DNA from: DASYSA01 sp036003885
GTDB lineage: Bacteria; Acidobacteriota; Blastocatellia; UBA7656
DNA length: 15,629 nucleotides
Direction: 5' to 3'
Assembly: GCA_036003885.1 (NCBI GenBank)
Contig: DASYSA010000015.1
Coordinates: 1-15,629, forward strand
Below, piece by piece: positions 14,053-15,629 of this stretch. A program made the position numbers and the translations under genes. Under the pieces are notes generated by a model. It was not told where the DNA came from, did not search any database, and saw nothing but the letters and a program-made list of their open reading frames with translations. The number at the start of each line of letters is the position of its first letter. Position 1 is the first letter of the stretch.

Positions 14053-15030
14053 TCATTCCAGCAGTGGCTCGATGAGCGTGCACTCGGCGTCATCCGACTC
14101 CTCCGAACTCTGAAACAGGGACCTGCTTACACGTTTTGCGAGCATCCACGCAATCGCCACCACCATCGCTGCGGCAACCAGATCTATGATGTAGTGCTGA
14201 TTCAGAATGACCGTTGTGATGCACATCGCGGCGCTATAGACGCCCAGCGTCACAACCGCAATTCGCGAACGCCGCGCTATTGAGAGAGCGAACAGCAACA
14301 TTGGATAAGCGGCGTGCAATGAAGGCACGGCGCCGAACCATTGCGCCGCGTTCTTGATCATTCTTTGAACGATTACCCCGTCCATCGCATCAGCCATGTT
14401 GGTCCTGGCGACAAGATCCGCAGTCGGTTGAGCCATCCCATGCAAGCTCACCCACCACGGCGGAGCGACCGGCAGGCTGACGTAGAGTAATAAGGCCACC
14501 GCGTGCAGCACCGTGAAGGCGCTCAAGTGGCGGACGAATCTCCGGCGGTCTTCTGCGCGTCTTCCGCCGCGCCACCACCAGACAGCCAGGTGCGCCGGCA
14601 AGATGAACAGATAGGAGAAGTACACGAGTTGCGCTGCCCAGCCAATGACAGCTCCATAGGATGTTGCGCTGTGAGCTGCGAGCCACGCGTGCGCCGCGTG
14701 GGCCGGCGCTTCGCCGCTGGAAATCCAACCGAACAATCCGCACTCCGCAATGTACGGCCATTTGACCGAGACCCGCTCATAGAGCAAGGGCTGGAGCAGA
14801 CGCAGCCTGTCATACACCATCCAGAACGCGAACAGCGGCAACCAGTCGAGAAAGAACTGGCGCCCTCGATTGGAGGCGACAAACGCCATTGGCGCCGCCG
14901 CGAGGATCGCCCAGTGGTAGGGCCGGAGGCTGTGAGTCGCCACGCCAAGAGCCAGATAAGCCGAGATAACGGCGCATACGGTCACCTGCCAGACTTCTAC
15001 TCGTCTTGTGATTAGTACCCTGGCTGCCAA
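14053..15030 (-). CDS. PAP2-superfamily membrane phosphatase / inositolphosphotransferase-like protein
   Basis: A 325-residue membrane protein with about six hydrophobic segments. I prefer the TTG at 15030 because GGAGG lies 5 nt upstream; another in-frame TTG at 15066 would add 12 residues but lacks such a site. Near the C-terminus are the PAP2 signatures: AVPSLHAAYPM (PSLH at 236-239, the SGH-like motif) and NQHYIIDLVAA (His279, Asp283), the phosphohistidine nucleophile and its partner. VSLPVAPPWW (about 185-193), preceding a long loop, is typical of the PAP2_3/Aur1-like branch. It probably removes or transfers a phosphate from a lipid headgroup on the outer face of the inner membrane. Convergent with, and 6 bp from, the oxidase gene. 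Confidence 0.87.
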   Translation of the reverse strand: MAARVLITRRVEVWQVTVCAVISAYLALGVATHSLRPYHWAILAAAPMAFVASNRGRQFFLDWLPLFAFWMVYDRLRLLQPLLYERVSVKWPYIAECGLFGWISSGEAPAHAAHAWLAAHSATSYGAVIGWAAQLVYFSYLFILPAHLAVWWWRGGRRAEDRRRFVRHLSAFTVLHAVALLLYVSLPVAPPWWVSLHGMAQPTADLVARTNMADAMDGVIVQRMIKNAAQWFGAVPSLHAAYPMLLFALSIARRSRIAVVTLGVYSAAMCITTVILNQHYIIDLVAAAMVVAIAWMLAKRVSRSLFQSSEESDDAECTLIEPLLE

Positions 15031-15419
15031 ATTGTCCTCCGGTGAAATCCTTGAAGCGTGCGGCAAGAGAATGAGGGAGCGAGCCGCGTGCCACAGAATA
15101 TGGAGTTAAAACAGGCGTGTTAGTTGGTGGATTCCTAAGACGGTACTGCGGGTTTGGCGGACACCTGTCGGCTCAATGCTGCACCTATGCGCTTCTCCGC
15201 GTCCTCTGTGGTGGGAGAAAGCGCCTTTGCGTCTTTGCGTTAAATTCTTGCATTAGTCGTTGGACCAGAAAAAAGGTATTATTCCGAAGTCCTTCATTCT
15301 TGGCGACGGTTTTCAGTTCGTCTGCTGCTCAAGTCATGCAAGAGGCTCTCGAATTTCGAATTTCGCAATTCTCCGCGAATCGTGTTGAGTTAGCGATGAC
15401 GTTGGATTACAACTGAGCA
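15031..15419. other. Divergent intergenic region between PAP2 and rlmB genes
   Basis: No gene is supported: a 99-codon rightward frame (15117-15416) has no ribosome binding site and a Cys/Arg/Ser-rich chance composition. It holds a CTTTGCGT-type repeat near 15192-15245 and three 7-nt units GAATTTC, GAATTTC, GCAATTC at 15351-15371. TATTAT at 15277-15282 in an A-rich context, with a poor -35 (TAGTCG) 17 nt before it, is a weak promoter candidate for the rightward gene. Confidence 0.5.
15192..15245. repeat. Short intergenic repeat (CTCCGCGTCC...CTTTGCGTCTTTGCGTTAAA type)
   Basis: CTTCTCCGCGTCCTCTGTGG followed by CCTTTGCGTCTTTGCGTTAAA-like sequence, with an 8-nt direct repeat CTTTGCGT. From memory, near-identical text occurs between genes in many unrelated bacterial genomes (cyanobacteria, Chloroflexi, acidobacteria), so it is probably a dispersed repeat copy rather than a local regulatory site. 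Confidence 0.55.
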
Positions 15420-15629
15420 ATGCCAAACGTCTATGGAGTTCTCCCGGTCCTTGAAGCGCTCCGCTCCGGAGGCCGCCGGATCGAGCGAATCGTCATAGCC
15501 GACGGCGCGCGGCACGAACGCCTCCGTGAGGTGATCGAAGCGGCCCGCCGGCTCAATATCCCGGTTCGTCGTGAGCCTCGGGCTGGGCTGGATCGAATGA
15601 GCGGCCAGGCCAACCACCAGGGTGAGATC
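15420..15629 (+). CDS. rlmB: 23S rRNA (guanosine-2'-O-)-methyltransferase RlmB/TrmH family, N-terminal part
   Basis: An open frame of 70 codons runs from the ATG at 15420 off the right edge. The visible residues are the SpoU substrate-binding domain: VYGVLPVLEALRSGG, then RRIERIVIADGA, a helix RLREVIEAARRLNIPVR, and the diagnostic SGQANHQGE (normally NHQG followed by a hydrophobic residue). The SPOUT catalytic knot domain is beyond the window. The family methylates ribose 2'-O of a guanosine in 23S rRNA (RlmB) or tRNA (TrmH); NHQG with this N-terminal domain favours RlmB. The upstream ACTGAGCA is a poor ribosome binding site, so the start is likely rather than certain. Confidence 0.88.
   Translation, partial: MPNVYGVLPVLEALRSGGRRIERIVIADGARHERLREVIEAARRLNIPVRREPRAGLDRMSGQANHQGEI

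Noticed and set aside
15117..15416. 99-codon frame before rlmB
   Set aside because: It runs through a dispersed repeat, lacks a ribosome binding site and has a Cys/Arg-rich chance composition.

Overview
The window looks like a stretch of chromosome from a soil-type bacterium, most likely an Acidobacteriota member related to Blastocatellia. This is inference. It rests on the moderately high GC content, a PQQ alcohol dehydrogenase paired with a planctomycete/acidobacteria-style heme-binding cytochrome c, long intergenic gaps, and palindromic short-unit repeats between genes. I see no transposase, integrase, CRISPR array, tRNA or rRNA. The two edges carry house-keeping rRNA methyltransferases: the C-terminus of an RlmD/TrmA-family enzyme on the left and the N-terminus of an RlmB/TrmH-family enzyme on the right.

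Layout. At 1-2813 (+) are the methyltransferase tail, a palindromic heptamer repeat, a DinB-like metalloprotein and, 4 bp later, a PYROXD2/phytoene-desaturase-like FAD oxidoreductase. At 2820-2911 a 26-bp-arm palindrome separates convergent genes. At 2911-9365 (-) a one-way run of five genes reads MATE exporter, Gly-rich-motif lipoprotein, Tat-exported amidohydrolase, PQQ dehydrogenase and diheme cytochrome c. The last two form an obvious periplasmic alcohol-oxidation pair (dehydrogenase plus electron acceptor). At 9506-10905 (-) there is a small unknown protein with a good ribosome binding site, a probable decayed gene in front of it, an empty stretch, and an exported lipocalin-like protein. 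At 11212-14046 (+) a near-consensus sigma70 promoter is followed by about 250 nt of strongly structured RNA, a long heptamer-repeat field, a GntR-type regulator, a second palindromic heptamer repeat and a DAO-family FAD oxidase. At 14053-15030 (-) lies a PAP2-type membrane phosphatase.

The two most interesting things are non-coding. (1) The RNA at about 11246-11494 has four hairpins closed by GNRA tetraloops, a 10-bp helix joining its two ends, a T-rich tail and a promoter in register. It is either an independent small RNA or the leader/riboswitch of the gntR gene. (2) At least four intergenic loci hold short tandem repeats with a 7-nt period (a fifth has 9 nt). The unit differs at every locus, yet in nearly all of them the arrays face each other as inverted arms around a unique core and stop within a few bases of coding sequence.
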